A stretch of 64,000 nucleotides of DNA from Spirosoma validum (GTDB lineage: Bacteria > Bacteroidota > Bacteroidia > Cytophagales > Spirosomataceae): contig NZ_JACXAA010000002.1 in the NCBI RefSeq assembly GCF_014699035.1, positions 558,001-622,000 of the forward strand, written 5' to 3'. Position 1 is the stretch's first letter; each line of letters opens with the position of its first letter. The position numbers and the translations under genes were made by a program. The notes below the pieces were generated by a model that worked only from the letters and a program-made list of their open reading frames with translations, did not search any database and was not told the DNA's origin. This document shows, piece after piece, positions 63,922-64,000 of the stretch.

Positions 63922-64000
63922 CGGAAAAGCTCTGCGTGATCGTTATTTGTTTATCAAGAGTATAATAACTGATAGATTAGAATCACTTGATAGATGACTT

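Overview
The window looks like a chromosomal piece of a Bacteroidota bacterium of the order Cytophagales, most like Spirosoma. The evidence is three SusC/SusD pairs, a PorX-type response regulator of the type IX secretion system, a FecR anti-sigma fragment, Bacteroidota-type promoters (TAnnTTTG), and DNA of roughly half GC. I saw no tRNA, rRNA, CRISPR array, transposase or integrase.

Left part (1-27.3 kb) is mostly housekeeping and envelope genes, many on the minus strand. In order: a truncated fecR-like gene at the edge; a VOC protein; an alpha/beta hydrolase; penicillin-binding protein 1A; msrB; an AT-rich polytopic membrane protein that stands out from its surroundings; an ECF sigma/anti-sigma pair; an ALDH7-type dehydrogenase; a lipoprotein; a DUF1080 protein; an aldose 1-epimerase; a three-gene minus-strand run (LysM/double-psi-barrel protein, small membrane protein, TIGR02757 protein); porX; a hybrid histidine kinase with a LytTR regulator; a large secreted esterase; a thioredoxin-fold protein; and a ROK regulator.

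Middle part (27.6-60.2 kb) is the striking region. It holds three consecutive plus-strand modules built on one plan: SusC porin, SusD lipoprotein, then a giant FG-GAP/VCBS-ASPIC/UnbV protein of about 1100 residues. In modules A (27.7-37.1 kb) and B (37.5-48.8 kb) the giant protein is coupled by an ATGA overlap to a vanadium-dependent haloperoxidase-like (PAP2) protein. Module B adds a cytochrome c fused to a copper-monooxygenase-like domain. Module C (50.6-60.2 kb) instead has a second FG-GAP protein and lies next to a divergent GH26 mannanase. Modules A and C resemble each other more than B. The genes suggest uptake of a ligand across the outer membrane combined with extracytoplasmic oxidative chemistry; this is inference and the substrate is unknown.

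Right part (60.2-64 kb): minus-strand ftsE-like ATPase, transaldolase-like fsa and galK, then a plus-strand TPR lipoprotein preceded by a perfect 22-bp inverted repeat.

The most unusual structural signal is a 105-bp in-frame copy of the 3' end of the ftsE-like gene at 48811-48915, just downstream of module B, in the same orientation as the intact gene at 60208-60888. The copies differ at 12 positions, 11 of them synonymous. The GH26/module C segment is therefore flanked by direct repeats of a gene 3' end, which suggests island-like insertion or recombination at the ftsE tail.
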